Source of the DNA: Vigna angularis
Taxonomy: Eukaryota; Streptophyta; Magnoliopsida; Fabales; Fabaceae
Length of the DNA: 64,000 bases
Direction: 5' to 3'
Assembly: GCF_016808095.1 (NCBI RefSeq)
Contig: NC_068971.1
Span: 3,360,501 to 3,424,500, forward strand
Part shown: positions 11,226 through 23,067 of the stretch, one piece after another
Position numbering within the stretch: the stretch's first letter is position 1
How the letters are laid out: every line of letters begins with the position of its first letter
Translations under genes and position numbers: made by a program
Notes under the pieces: generated by a model
Database searches by the model: none
Told to the model about the DNA's origin: nothing
What the model saw: the letters and a program-made list of their open reading frames with translations, nothing else

Positions 11226-11464
11226 TGTCGGTTGTCCTCGCGCTACATATAACACCAAAATTCTGTGTAATGTCATGTATTATTGATAATATGAGATATA
11301 CAAAGCTCTTAGCTGAAATAAAATTTTAAATGAGATGCGTTCCACGTATTGGGTACAGCCTTTCCCGTCGGGTGCTCCAAACGGTATGCTCCATTTTGCA
11401 AGTTTTGAACTACCCTAAAGGGACCTTCCCAATTAGCCGCTAGCTTTCCTGCCGACCTGTCCCG

Positions 11465-14400
11465 TCAGGCTTCTGCTGTTTTCCGCCACACCAGGTCCCC
11501 TTCCATAAATTGTCTTGGTTTTACCTTGGTGTTATAGCGTCTTGCCACAAGTCGCTTGGTAGCCTCCGCTCGGATCATGGCCACTTCTCTTCGTTCCTCT
11601 AGAGTATCTAACTCTACCCGCATCTCCTCATTGTTATCCTGCAGTCTTATCTTCCTTCGTAGGGAAGGTTCCCCCACTTCGACCGGTAGCATAGCATCCA
11701 CCCCATAGGTTAGGCTGAAGGGGGTTTCACCCGTAGTTCCGTGCGGCGTGCAACGGTAACCCCATAAGACCTCCGACAACTCGTCTACCCAAAGGCCCTT
11801 AGGTTCTCCCAATCTTTTCTTTAATTCGCCCACGATGACCTTATTGGCTGCTTCTACTTGACCGTTCGTAAAATTCTCCCAAACGTTTATCGATAAATTG
11901 CCGCCCGTTATCAGTGACTATTACTTTAGGAATCCCATATCTGCATACAAGCGTCCACACGAACTTCTGAACTTGCGCGGCAGTAATAGTCGCGAGCGGC
12001 TCTGCTTCTACCCACTTAGTAAAGTAATCAATGGCTACTAGCAGGAATTTCTTCTGTGCTCTTCCCACCGGAAAGGGTCCGACAATATCCATTCCCCACT
12101 GCGCGAACGGCCATGGCGACATCAAGCTGTGTAGCTCTTCCGGTGGCCAATTGAAGTTTCGGCCATGTTCTTGACACTTCAAACATTTCTGCACGAACGT
12201 TTTGCAGTCCTTCTCCACCGTCGGCCAAAAATATCCCGCTCGTATCACCCTAGCTCGCAACGCTCGTTGGCCTGTATGCATGCCGCACGCTCCAACATGC
12301 AACTCCCTCATCACATATTCGGCTTCCTCCGAGGTTACGCATTTCGACAAAGGGCACGAAAATCCCCTTTTATAAAGGTCTTCTCCTATAATCAGATAAC
12401 GAGCGGCTTTCTTTGCTTCCTGTACCCGAACATGCAGTCCACTCTCCTGCCTCTGAATGATCTCCCTTATTTCCTTCCTCCAGTCAGGCTGAGCGGTTAT
12501 CTCATGAACGGCCAAGCTCTCCACTGATGGGTTCATCATAACTTGCCTTATGACCGAAGACAAGTGATCTTTTCCTTTGCTATTGGCGAGCTTAGACAAG
12601 ATGTCCGCCCTCGCATTTTGCTCCCTAGGCACATGTTTAAACTCCACCGCCCGAAACTGCTTTACCAACTCCTTGACCTTGTGAAAATACCGAAGCAACT
12701 GATCGTCTTTGGTCTCGAAACTCCCGGTCAATTGGCCTACCACCAATTGGGAATCCGTTCGGCATTTGACCCAGACCGCTCCCAAATCTTTGGCCAATTC
12801 TAGCCCGGCTAATACTGCTTCGTACTCGGCTTGGTTATTGCTTATCTTGAACCGAAAGACAATTGCTTGTTCGACAATAAAGCCTTTCGGTCCTTCCAAC
12901 ACAATACCCGCTCCCCCTCCGGATTTCTCCGAAGAGCCATCCACACAAAGTATCCATTCATATGGTCCTTCTTCATCTTGTAACTCAACCGCAAAATCAG
13001 CCAGGTGCTGCCCTCGGAATGATCCCCTCGGCTCAAATTGCAATCCGAACTCTGATAACTCCATAGACCACCCTACTATTCTCCCCGCCAAGTCAGGCTT
13101 ACGCAAGATTTTTGCGATCGGATGATCCGTTCGTACTATTACCTGGTGGCTCTGAAAGTACGGCCTCAAACGTCTTGCTGCCACCACCAACGCCAAAGCA
13201 ATCTTTTCCACCCTTTTGTACCTGGTCTCAGTCGGCTGCAGTGTTCGGCTAACAAAGTACACAAGTTTGAATTGAGGTTGCTCCTGTATCAATGCCGAGC
13301 TGACCGTGTCCTCTGAAATCGCCAAGAATAGCTGTAACGGGTGTCCTCCGTCGGGTCGCCCCATGACCGGTGGGCTGACCAATATGCGTTTTACCTCGTT
13401 AAAGGATTGCTCACACTGGTCGTCCCAATCTGTGCCTGAACTCTTCTTCATAATTTTCACGATCGGTTTTATTCGCTCTGCCAACTTGGGGATAAATCTA
13501 GATAAGGAGGTGAGTCTTCCCACCAACCTCTGAACTTCCTTTAGTTTGCGCGGACTTCTCATTTCCAAAACCGTTCGGCATTTATCTGGGTTCACCTCAA
13601 TGCCCCTAGTTGTTAGCAGGAATCCCAAAAACTTTCCCACCGATACCCCGAACGTACACTTATCTGGATTAAGGCGCATGTCATACTTGCGCACTTGTTG
13701 GAAAACCTCTGCCAGATCTCGCACATGATCCTCTACCGAACGGCTTCTCACCACCATGTCGTCCACATATACCTCCATACATCTACCAATCTGTTCCGCA
13801 AATATCCTATCCATCAGCCGTTGGTAAGTGGCCCCTGCATTCTTCAACCCGAACGGCATAACATCATAGCAATAGTTTGCCCTCTCGGTGATGAACGCCG
13901 TTTTGTCACTGTCCGGTGGGAACATGGGGATTTGGTTATATCCTGAATAGGCATCCAAGAAACTTAATACTTGAAACCCAGACGCTCCATCCACGAGCGC
14001 ATCGATACTCGGTAGGGGATAGGAGTCTTTGGGACAAGCTTTATTCAGGTTAGTAAAGTCTATACACATCCTCCACTTTCCATTCATCTTCTTCACCATC
14101 ACAACGTTCGCCAGCCACGTTGTGTACTTGATTTCCTTGATGAAACTGGCCTCCAACAGCTTCTTCACCTCGCCTGCTATTGCCAACCGTTTTTCCTCAC
14201 CCATTCTTCTCTTCTTCTGGGCGACCGGTCGGGCTTCCCGGAATAATGCTAGCTTGTGTGACATTACCCCCGGATGTATTCCTGGCATATCAGCAGCAGT
14301 CCAGGCGAACAAGTCCTTGTTGTCTTTCAACAAAGTGCCAATTAGCTTGGCCTGGTCTTCCTCCAATTCACTCCCAATGGTTGTATTTTGTTGTTCCTTC

Positions 14401-16433
14401 GGCCCCAGGTGGAGGGGCCGTGTTTCTCCCATCGGCTCCATGCGATCGTCAGTATTTGTCCTTGGATCTAAGTCTGCCATGGTGACCTCCGATCGTCTTC
14501 TCCTACTCCGACTGCGCGAACCCGACGATAAAGGTTGAACCTTCAATCCCGCCATATAGCATTCTCGCGCGATCCTCTGATCCGCTCGAACGGCACATAT
14601 GTTTCCCTTGTCCAATGGAAATTTCAATGTAAGGTGAGGCGTGGAGACGATTGCCCCAAATGCATTGAGACATGGTCGTCCTAATAACACATTGTAAGAA
14701 GTGTTAGCATCCACCAGTAAGAACCTGGTTTTCACTTCCTTGCTTCGTTCGGTTCCCAAGCATGCTCTAAGATCCACATACCCCCTGGTGTCTACGCGCT
14801 CCCCCGAGAATCCCACTATCTGCTCGTTATACGGGGCGATTAGGTCCTCGGATATGTCCATCTGTTGGAAGGTTTTCCAGTACAAGATATTGACCGAACT
14901 ACCTTGATCTACCAACACCTTTCCCACGCTATATCTAGCGATAACTGCCGTTATCACCATCGGATCATCTTCATCCGGGTCGGGAGCATGGAAATCTTCA
15001 TCCGTAAACGTGATTGGCGGCATGTGCCGCTTCCTCACATCTACCCTATGTACGCTCTTAAGCTCCCTTAAGTTCCTTTTCCTTGCAGACGCCGACGATC
15101 CTCCCGCAAACCCACCTGAGATGGTGTTTATGGTCCCTCGCAGCGATCGGTCATGGCTACGGCTTCTACTCCTCCTGCGCTCGGGCCGCCGGTCTTCTCT
15201 TCTATCGCCTCTTTCCACCCTTGTCCTCCTGGGCGGGCTCCTTGTCTTCCTTTCTTCCTTCACAAATTTCCGTAAGTGACCCGCTCGGATCAATTCCTCT
15301 ACCTTATCCTTCAACACCGTGCACTCCTCGGTGTTGTGCCCTATGTTCAAGTGATAAGTACAGTGTTTAGTTCCATCTGCCTTCGGTGATGACTTAGATG
15401 GTCTCACCCTCAAGAGATCCGAACTCAGAGCTTCTTCCAGTACCCTCGTTCTTGGTGCGTTCAATGGGGTGTATTGGTCGTACCTTCCTCCCCTGGGGCC
15501 ATCTCTAAATTTCTGGCCCTTTGGCCGTTCGTTTGGGACGAACGGTTTCTTGACTTCTTTCTTCTCTTGCCCCGCGCTCGTCCCCTGCTTCTGTTGCCTT
15601 CGCTAGACCGCCCTCATCTCTTCAATTCTAATGAAACGAGCGGCCCTTTCTTGTAATTTGTCCAGGGTTAATGGGGGCTCAGCGAACAGGTTATCAGCGA
15701 ACGGGGAGGGTCTCAATGCGGTCGCCAAAGTACTGATGGTGAACTTCTTGCCCACCCCCCTCACTTGCCACGCGGTTCGGTTGAACCTGTCCATGAAAAC
15801 CCTAAGACTTTCTCCCTTTTCCTGCTTTATATTGGTTAATTCCAGATACGTCAGATTCCGCGCTCGTCCCGCCGGAAACTGGCGTTCGAACATGTCCCTC
15901 AATGTTGCGAAACTATTGATGGTTCGTGGTTTCAATGAGTGGAACCAGGCTAAAGCTTCTCCTTTTATTGATAAAGAAAAGACCCTGCACCACACATTCT
16001 CCCTAGGTGAATATATAGTCATTGCGTCCACAAAGGACCTCAAATGCTCCTCCGGATCGCCCGAGCCGTCATATTTTTCCAAAGCTGGGAACGTTCGGTC
16101 CGGGACCTGTTCCTCCATAATCGCAGCCGTAAACGGATGCAGTGCTCTAACCCGACCAGCTGGAGCCGGACGGTTAGCAGCCCGATGCGAACCAGCCTCA
16201 CTACGCTCTTCCCCCATACCATCACTCTCCAGCCTAGGTCCTGTGTCATCCTCTGAATCCGACTCAGTTTCAGGCATTTCCACCACTGGTGATTGGGCTC
16301 GCGCCGAAGCTGGTCGATTAGTTTGCGCCCCTCGGGCTGCATCACGCTCAGCCCTCAGGGTTTCCATCTCCGCTTGCATAGCCTCCATTCTTCTCCTCAT
16401 CTCCTGTATGCACGCTGCTGGGTCTTGATCCAT
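11465..16433 (-). pseudogene. Gypsy (Tat) gag-pol, one stop and an integrase deletion
   Basis: Gag begins at 16433 (MDQDPAACIQ) with the core block EKYDGSGDPEEH and RVFMDRFN. A TAG at 15603-15605 interrupts the frame, which then continues in the same frame. From the Met at 15464, residues: knuckle-like C35, H38, H43, C48; an Arg/Ser-rich linker; protease VLVDQGSS (D186); RT with YVDD at 566-569; a first RNase H region; a second RNase H-like domain starting at CVDGSS (D842); integrase with D1126 and D1185. After GEFYE (about 11,880) the frame breaks. Integrase resumes at NGQVEAANKV in another frame and ends at 11465. About 15 residues between the second catalytic Asp and the Glu are missing, flanked by a short ACGAA repeat, which suggests slippage deletion. 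This copy should not integrate on its own. Confidence 0.92.
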
Positions 16434-16470
16434 CCTTATGGTTGTAAATGTTATCTCCTACTTCCCTCGG

Positions 16471-16488
16471 CCCCACGGTGGGCGCTAA
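16471..16488 (-). other. Primer-binding site of the gypsy element
   Basis: On the minus strand the sequence just inside the 5' LTR reads AGCGCCCACCGTGGGG. This is the GCGCC-CACCGTGGGG form common in plant Tat-type elements. The tRNA was not determined. Confidence 0.75.
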
Positions 16489-16490
16489 AA

Positions 16491-16958
16491 TGTTTCTGCT
16501 GAACGGGACCAGGAAAAACTTATGCTACCTCCGTTCGGAAACACTCCTCCTCCTCCAGTCGGTCTTCCTCCCCTGCTCTCCTCTGCGCACCTTCTCAGTA
16601 TGAAGGGGTTGACCTGTAGCAAACACTCCGACGCTCAAGTCAGAATATGCTATAACAAGTCTATCTGTATGTAAAATGAATCGAACCTTTACCTTCCCCT
16701 TTGACTTCTATTTATATAATTTCAGGGAATATTATTCATTAATTTATTTTTTAATGGCTTTCAATGCTCACTTTAATCCCTCGAAGATGACCGTTACCTC
16801 ATTAATCATGCATTCATGAGCATTTAACAGCTGTCTGCAGTCTATTCTCTTTGCGTTTGCCCGATCGGCTGTGTTGAGGCACCTCCGACCGGCTCTTTAC
16901 TCTCGGTAGAGGTATTTGACACTCCTCTGCGGTCGGTTGCCTGCCCTCGGTAGTAACA
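16491..16958 (-). repeat. 5' LTR of the gypsy element
   Basis: Same length as the 3' LTR with about 12 substitutions. The adjacent primer-binding site follows at its inner edge. Confidence 0.95.
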
Positions 16959-17214
16959 AAATGCATAACAATGTTTAATTAAAAACAATGACATTGAAAA
17001 AATATATAATTTCACACAACTTTTGTCTGATAACGTGAAATACTTACTCCAATCATGCATCTCCGTTTATTTATCACCTAAAGAATGCATATTATTGTTC
17101 ATGTCGAGAAATTAGTTGACAGAGCGGATCTCTCAACATATTCTTTTTGGCAAATTTCGTACAGAAAAGGATTACAGGGTAGCCAGTTTCTGGTGGGCCA
17201 TTTTTTAAAAATTA
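16959..17214. repeat. Tandem duplication copy 2, start
   Basis: It aligns with 4981-5235 and begins with the gypsy element's right target-site duplication AAATG. Differences are few. It ends at the MULE target-site duplication TAAAAATTA (17206-17214). Confidence 0.9.
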
Positions 17215-17711
17215 GGCATAATACCCAATTTTGTCCCCACTTTGGTTCGGAAATCTCAAGTTAGTCCCTTTCTAGAAATGTGAGTGGAATGGATCCTTAC
17301 TTGTAATTATTTGAGTCTAATGAGTCCCTTCCGTTAAATAGAAGGAAACGGAGTTAGTGGGCTGATGATGTGGCAGTTGTCTTTGGTGAGGTGTCAAGAC
17401 GCAAGCTTACGTGGTGTTAGGGTTGCACATTTTCAAATTGGGTTTTATTACAAATTGGGGATAAAAGGTTTTGGGGGTCATTCGTTCGAGATTAGGGCAC
17501 GTCTGTGTGCGAGAAAGAAGACAGAGGATGCAGTGATCGCGGGAAGACGGAGCAGTGGTGGGGTAAATAACGAAAACCAAAAAGCGACTTTCGAAGGTGC
17601 GTTTATGGTAGGTTTTGTTCTGTGTTTCGTTGCTTTCAGTGTGGTCCCCCCAGAAGTTTTGATTTATTTTATGGTTTGTCTGTGTTGTGTGCCCCATTGT
17701 CAGTGCATTTG
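17215..17711 (+). repeat. Left terminal inverted repeat of the MULE
   Basis: Inverted match to 22527-23058 with small gaps. A block of about 75 bp near its inner end (17486-17560, GAGATTAGGGCACGT...) is repeated directly at 17714-17790, so part of the TIR was duplicated into the subterminal region. Confidence 0.93.
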
Positions 17712-17874
17712 TTCGAGATTAGGGCATGTCCGTGTGCGAGAAAGAAGACAGAGGCAGGCATTGATCGCGGGAAGACGGAGCAGTAGTGGTTCGCGGTTGG
17801 CGAGTTCTTCTTCGTTGTCAGTGGTTGTCTCTGTTTGGGGTTTGCTCTTTTGGGTTCGCTGTTTGGGGTTGGTA

Positions 17875-18270
17875 ATGTCTTCGAATCACGGTTGTTCGTC
17901 TTGCTCATGGGGGAGCTGTCGTGGTGGTTTATCCAGAGGATTGGTTGGAAGCCAAATATGCCGCTGTGGGGAGGCTGCTGTGTTGAGAGTGGCAAAAACA
18001 ATTAAGAACGAGGGGAAACAATTCTGGGGCTGCCCTAACTACAAGCGGACAAGAAATGAAGAACTTCAAGGATGCAATTTCTTTAAATGGCTTAGTGAAG
18101 ATTGCGTAGATGATACTGTTAGTACTATTGCAAGGCAAAGGAGGAAGATTAATAGTCTGGAGAAATGTGTTAGGGAATGTCAAAAAAGGGAGAAGATGTT
18201 AATAACAATGATATGTTTTCTGGGATTGATTAATATCATTGTTGTATGTTTTTTGTTTAAAAGTCCATGA
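17875..18270 (+). CDS. GRF-type zinc finger protein with C-terminal membrane anchor
   Basis: A 131-residue protein starting at MSSNHGCSSC. The GRF-type finger spans residues about 29-72: C-R-C-G, then FWGCPNYK and GCNFFKW, the conserved pattern of that family (four metal-binding Cys with the F..CP and CNFFKW blocks). A short charged coiled-coil region (IARQRRKINSLEKCV) follows, then a hydrophobic helix of about 20 residues (MICFLGLINIIVVCFLF) at the C-terminus. The open frame extends upstream to 17365, but that part lies in the TIR and is mirrored at the other end, so I chose the Met at 17875. It converges on the transposase. In other proteins GRF fingers bind nucleic acids; here the function is unknown. 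It could be an element gene or a captured host gene. Confidence 0.75.
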   Translation: MSSNHGCSSCSWGSCRGGLSRGLVGSQICRCGEAAVLRVAKTIKNEGKQFWGCPNYKRTRNEELQGCNFFKWLSEDCVDDTVSTIARQRRKINSLEKCVRECQKREKMLITMICFLGLINIIVVCFLFKSP

Positions 18271-18554
18271 TGTGTTCTGTTAGATAGTTTATGTGAAGAG
18301 CACTTTGGACAAATTGTAATATGATGTTATCAAATGAAGGTCAAATTTGAATTCAAGCTTCTGAAATTATGGTTTGAAATTACATTTAGTTTGATATGTA
18401 CAACATAAAATGAGGAAGTGGTGTGTAACTGGCAATAAAATGAGGAAGTGGCTTCTGTAATCCAAAAAGAAATATCTGTATACAATTATGCAGTTCCAAA
18501 AAGAAAAAGATTGAAAGTGGTTGATGGATAATGACAGTTCCAATTTTGCAGTTC

Positions 18555-18990
18555 CAATTCCGGACGACCGTCCTCTTCTCCTTGCTGGATCCACTTCTGA
18601 GCGTCCGCTTCTGAAGGACGAGCGTCCTATGACAGGACGAGCGTTCTCTTCTACCTGGCTGGGACGGGCGTCCATTTCTACGTGGCTAGGACGAGCGTCC
18701 GCTCGTGCTTGTACTCTTGGACGAGCGTCCATTTCTACGTGGCTGGGACGAGCGTCCGCTCGTGCTTGTACTCTTGGACGAGCGTCCATTTCTACGTGGC
18801 TGGGACGAGCGTCCGCTCGTGCTTGTACTCTTGGACGAGCGTCCATTTCTACGTGGCTGGGACGAGCGTCCGCTCGTGCTTCTACTCTTGGACGAGCGTC
18901 CACTTATCCTGGCAAGCGTTCTGAGCGAGTGGGCGATCGTCCGCTGAGAGTCTTCTCTGGACGAGCGTCCTCTCGTGGTGGGCGAGCGCC
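18555..18990. repeat. 57-bp minisatellite inside the MULE
   Basis: Four regular 57-bp units (18671, 18728, 18785, 18842 by the TCCATTTCTA mark), with degenerate units on both sides. Each unit has GGACGAGCGTCC twice; in reverse this gives GACGCTCGTCC. As 57 is a multiple of three and stops are absent, several long false ORFs run through it. It lies in the intergenic space between the two convergent MULE genes. Confidence 0.93.
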
Positions 18991-19239
18991 CAATTTGGTA
19001 GATTTGGTACGAAAATTGGTAGATATTAAACAAAGTGGAATTACAAAGTGGTGGGCGAGCGTTCACATTCATAATTACATCATAATGAAATTACAAAGTG
19101 GAATTCAAATCCACGTCTGACAGTTTACCAAGCAGATGTCTGTGATTACAAAAAACATGTCTGTGATTACAAAATATATGTTTGTCATTACAAAATAGCC
19201 ATCACTTAAGCTAAACATACTGTCAGTCCTAAATCAGTT

Positions 19240-22200
19240 TTAAACTTGTGTTGTAGATGGCTGAGTATGTTCCAAAACGCATTGAGTAAGTTGACTTGGT
19301 CCAGTAGTTGGCTGACTTTGTTCAGGTTGGGTTGCAGGTTGCTCACTTGATTGATATTGAGTTTGGTGTGCTGGAGGAGCTTCTGGACAACTATTTCTTG
19401 TATGACCAACCTGTCTACATATCGAACATCTCTTACGAGTTCCATTTTGCTTCAGTTGTGTGCCATCCTTCTTTAGCTCCCAAGCCTCTAGCCTTCTCTT
19501 CTTCTTTGGTCTACCAGGCAACACTCTTTTAGTTGGAGGCAAAACATCAGGCTGAGAAGTTTGTTCCCATAGCTGAGGACCATTGACAGGGTAGATGATT
19601 GGAATGTATGTTTCTTGGTAGGTTGACTTTGTAAACCAATGTGGCACGTAGTCTTCTCCATATTGATGAATGTCATGGCAGCTAGTGCATGACAACATGG
19701 GATAGCTGTTAAACTCCACTTTCTGCAACTGCATTCCAGTTTATCTATGTCAACGACATACTTGTCACTCATCATTGAAATGTGTCTGACCTCAAAAATA
19801 TTCTCTCCAGACCAACTGCAAATTTTTAAAAGACAAATCAGTGTTTGTAGTAAAAAAATTGCATACATAAAGAAGTGAAATGGTAATGTGGTCATGTCAA
19901 CATACCTAGGTAACCAGTATTTAGTCAACAGCAGTTCCTTGTCAAATCTTTTCTTAATCTTTGGACAAATACTACCTTCATATGTACTTATTTTGTTTCT
20001 ATTTGTTGCCCATCTCTTCATGAGGTACAGACGAATGTCTTCCATCATTGTGATGATGGGCTTACCTCTTGCATGTAAAATTACACTATTAAATGCTTCA
20101 GACATATTATTCACTAAGGTGTCACAAATAGCATTACTTGTAAACCTTGACCGTGACCAAAATCTACTTCCACAAATAACAATTGCAAAATATCAGCTAT
20201 GAAAACAAACAACAATTAATAGGACCAATGACATTTAAAGGCATGTGGATTGGCATACCTTGGTGGGATGGCTAATAAGTATTTAAAGGCGTCTGGATTC
20301 ACCCCTTTAATTTCTCTCATCACTGCTTCCCATGTTTGAGGGTGTGTTGATGCTGCTGCCTTCCATAGTAGACGTTTTAGAATCTGGCCAGGAAACCTCT
20401 TCCTGAAATTAGCATAGATGTGCCTCACACAAAACCTTTGCTCCACACCAGGGAGAAGTTCTTGTAAGGCTGGTAAAAGTCCCTATTCACATGAAGCTAT
20501 ACAAGTTAAAATAAAACACATTAAGGTTTAAAACATTAAAAAATATGGCAATGGTAATAAGTTACTAACTTTTTGTTGATCTGACATAAATGTGATGGTT
20601 GAAGAAATCTCCACACCACCAAGATCATCAATGAGAAAATGTAGAAACCAACTCCAAGAGTCCTTATTCTCCACTTCCACAACAGCATATGCCAAAGGAC
20701 ACATTTGGTCATTCCCATCTCTTGCTACTGCAGTTAACAACTCACCTCCAAATTTTCCTTTTAAGAAACAACCATCCAAACCTATAATCTTCCTACATGA
20801 CACGAAGCTGTCCTTACAGGCCTTCAAACACACATATAGTCTCTTGAAAATTGGAGTGTCCTCATTAGGTTGAACATGAACTTTCACAGTTGAACCAGGA
20901 TTTGACCGAAGCAACTCATTGGCATAGTCATACACTCTTCTATATTGTTCTTTAAAATCACCTTCTATATGTTTGGATGCCATTGCTTTTGCCCTACAGG
21001 TTGTGGACTGTGAAACACCAATGTTCCACTTCTTAGAAACTTTGTTATGGAGGTTATACAGATTAATATTTGGATTCTCTTTCATAGTCTTCTCTAACCT
21101 CCCACTCAACCATTTTGAAGTCATTAGACGGATGTTAAATTCTCTACTGCAAGTGTGGTTGTCTACTATTTTCCTTAGCTGCCATGTGTTTTCAGCAGCC
21201 TTATATGCACAATATGCATTCCAAGGACATTTCCCTTTTGCCCCACAACATCTGACACGCACTCTTCTTTTGTCATTTTTATAAACTTTTAATTTTCTAC
21301 CATTCTCTACTCCATAGGATCTTATAGCTTCTGTAAAATCTTTTTTGTCACTGAAGTACGTGCCCACTTCCCATTTATATTGTTCCATAGTTTTGGGCAT
21401 TGTAAAAACACCAAAATCCCCATAGTCATCCCTGTCATCATCTGTGTTATCACTTTCCACAACACTCTTCAAACTGTCGGATTCCCAATCACTGTCAGAT
21501 AAACCCCTAGGTCCACCAAATTCAACTTCATTAGTACCTTCAAATACATCATCTTCGGACCCATTCCAACTGCTAACATCATACTCATCAGACTGGACGT
21601 CTACATCAGACTGGACGTCTACATTCACCCCATTTCCCTCACCCTCTACCTCAACCTCTGCCTCCACACCAACATCCTCTACCTCAACCTCTGCCTCCAC
21701 ACCAACATCCTCTACTGCATCCTCCACACCAACATCCTCTACATCCTCTACCATACCCTCTATATCACCCAGTACATCAACCTCAACTTCTACCATTACT
21801 GGATCAACTTCTGATTCAGGTTCACCCACTGCCTCAACATCTGCTACACCAATCTCTATCTGAACTTCCTTTTCAGCACTCTCTCTCTCAACTTGTCCTT
21901 CAACACTAGGTCTATCAACTTGCAAATCAGCACTCTCTCTCTCAACTTCTCCTTCAGAACAGTATTCCAACTGCAGAAGATACTCAGGTTCACACACCCT
22001 ATGTATAACATAAAGGTGAGCTTCACCATTCAACATAGCAATATTGATCAGATGACAAGCACCCTTGTCATCTAATAAAGGTTCCAAACAATCTTCTAAT
22101 ACAGGACCACGACCCAATGAATACCATAAGTCCTTTACATTCCTATAACCCATCTCCTTTAGAATGCTTAATATTTCAAAATAACTTCATCGATCAGGGT

Positions 22201-22303
22201 CTATTTTTATAATTGTGGTTTGACCATAGTGATATCCAAATGTCCCATTATTCTCAAATTTCCCCCCATGGTGAAACACGACTTCAATGTGTGAGTTGGC
22301 CAT
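19240..22303 (-). pseudogene. MULE transposase (mudrA type), four exons, broken
   Basis: Start ATG at 22303 (MANSHIEVVFHHGGKF). Exons: 22303-20570, 20482-20259, 20163-19906, 19815-19240; all three introns (87, 95, 90 bp) have GT-AG ends and keep frame. Order: N-terminal domain, an acidic low-complexity tract (about 21,600-21,900), the MuDR DNA-binding domain (VGTYFSDKKDF, CPWNAYCAY), then the transposase core with Asp in IGLDGCFLKG, Asp in FMSDQQK and Glu in NNMSEAFN. A SWIM finger (CSCRKW...CCHA) and a C-terminal CCHC knuckle (CSICRQVGHTRNSC) follow. Two lesions are seen: a TGA at codon 39 (22187-22189) and a frameshift near 19,675 just after the SWIM finger, where homology moves to the GEDYVPHWF frame. 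The protein would excise and insert MULEs in the nucleus; this copy is probably inactive. Confidence 0.92.
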
Positions 22304-22526
22304 ATTATCTAATATAAAATTGGTCAGAGTTAGTTAATCTATGCTTAACCCTTAACCCAAATGATATCTAAGCAAAAAACAAAGCATAAACATACTATTG
22401 TACAGACCATAAACAACTCAAACAAAACAAAACCACATTTATGACATTAAATAAAGCAAATGACACAACACAGTACCACACACTATGAAGGGGGACCACA
22501 ACGACAACGTCGCAACAGAAACAAAG

Positions 22527-23058
22527 CAAATGCACTGTAAATGGGGCACACAACACAGACAAACCATTAAAAAAATCAAAACTTCTGGGGGGACCACACT
22601 GAAAGCAACGAAATACATAACAAAACCTACCATAAACGCACCTTCGAAAGTCGCTTTTCGTTTTTCGTTATTTACCCCACCAATGGTCGTCCACTCACAA
22701 ATGCTCTGTCTAAAACTTCGTACGAGTTCCACAAATAACAGCGTGCCTCTGTCTTCTTTCTCGCACACGGACGTGCCCTAATCTCGAACGAATGACCCCC
22801 AAAACCTTTTATCCCCAATTTGTAATAAAACCCAATTTGAAAATGTGCAACCCTAACACCACGTAAGCTTGCGTCTTGACACCTCACCAAAGACAACTGC
22901 CACATCATCAGCCCACTAACTCCGTTTCCTTCTATTTAACGGAAGGGACTCATTAGACTCAAATAATTACAAGTAAGGATCCATTCCACTCACATTTCTA
23001 GAAAGGGACTAACTTGAGATTTCTGAACCAAAGTGGGGACAAAATTGGGTATTATGCC
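22527..23058 (-). repeat. Right terminal inverted repeat of the MULE
   Basis: Inverted copy of the left TIR. It contains an extra segment of roughly 65 bp around 22680-22745 that the left TIR lacks. Confidence 0.93.
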
Positions 23059-23067
23059 TAAAAATTA

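Larger units (their letters stand above)
7634..16958 (-). mobile_element. Ty3/gypsy Tat-lineage LTR retrotransposon
   Basis: LTRs of 468 bp (7634-8101 and 16491-16958) differ at about 12 sites by eye (about 2.5 percent), so this is a fairly young insertion. The target-site duplication AAATG is at 7629-7633 and 16959-16963. Gag-pol is read on the minus strand in the order gag, protease, RT, RNase H, second RNase H-like domain, integrase. An additional two-exon gene lies on the opposite strand between integrase and the 3' LTR. An extra antisense ORF plus an extra RNase H domain is known from the Tat group of plant gypsy elements. Gag-pol is damaged, so this copy is probably not autonomous. Confidence 0.95.
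17215..23058 (-). mobile_element. Autonomous-type Mutator-like element (MULE), two genes
   Basis: The 5,844-bp element starts GGCATAATACCC and ends with the inverse. Terminal inverted repeats are about 497 bp (17215-17711) and 532 bp (22527-23058). A 9-bp target-site duplication TAAAAATTA lies at 17206-17214 and 23059-23067, the MULE hallmark, and removing the element restores the paralogous host sequence. It encodes a MULE transposase (minus strand) and a convergent small GRF-zinc-finger protein (plus strand), with a 57-bp array between them. The transposase gene has a nonsense codon and a frameshift. Confidence 0.96.

Noticed and set aside
12165..15656. Many plus-strand ORFs of 60-169 codons
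   Set aside because: They are shadows antisense to the gypsy gag-pol frame, without domains or splice logic. The real antisense gene is at 8488-10583.
17365..17874. Upstream extension of the GRF protein (first 170 codons)
   Set aside because: It lies in the TIR and subterminal region, and the same MMWQLSLVRC start recurs in the other TIR at 22908 without the GRF domain.
18367..19120. ORFs of 80-199 codons on both strands in the MULE spacer
   Set aside because: A 57-bp unit without stops keeps every frame open; residues repeat every 19 positions.
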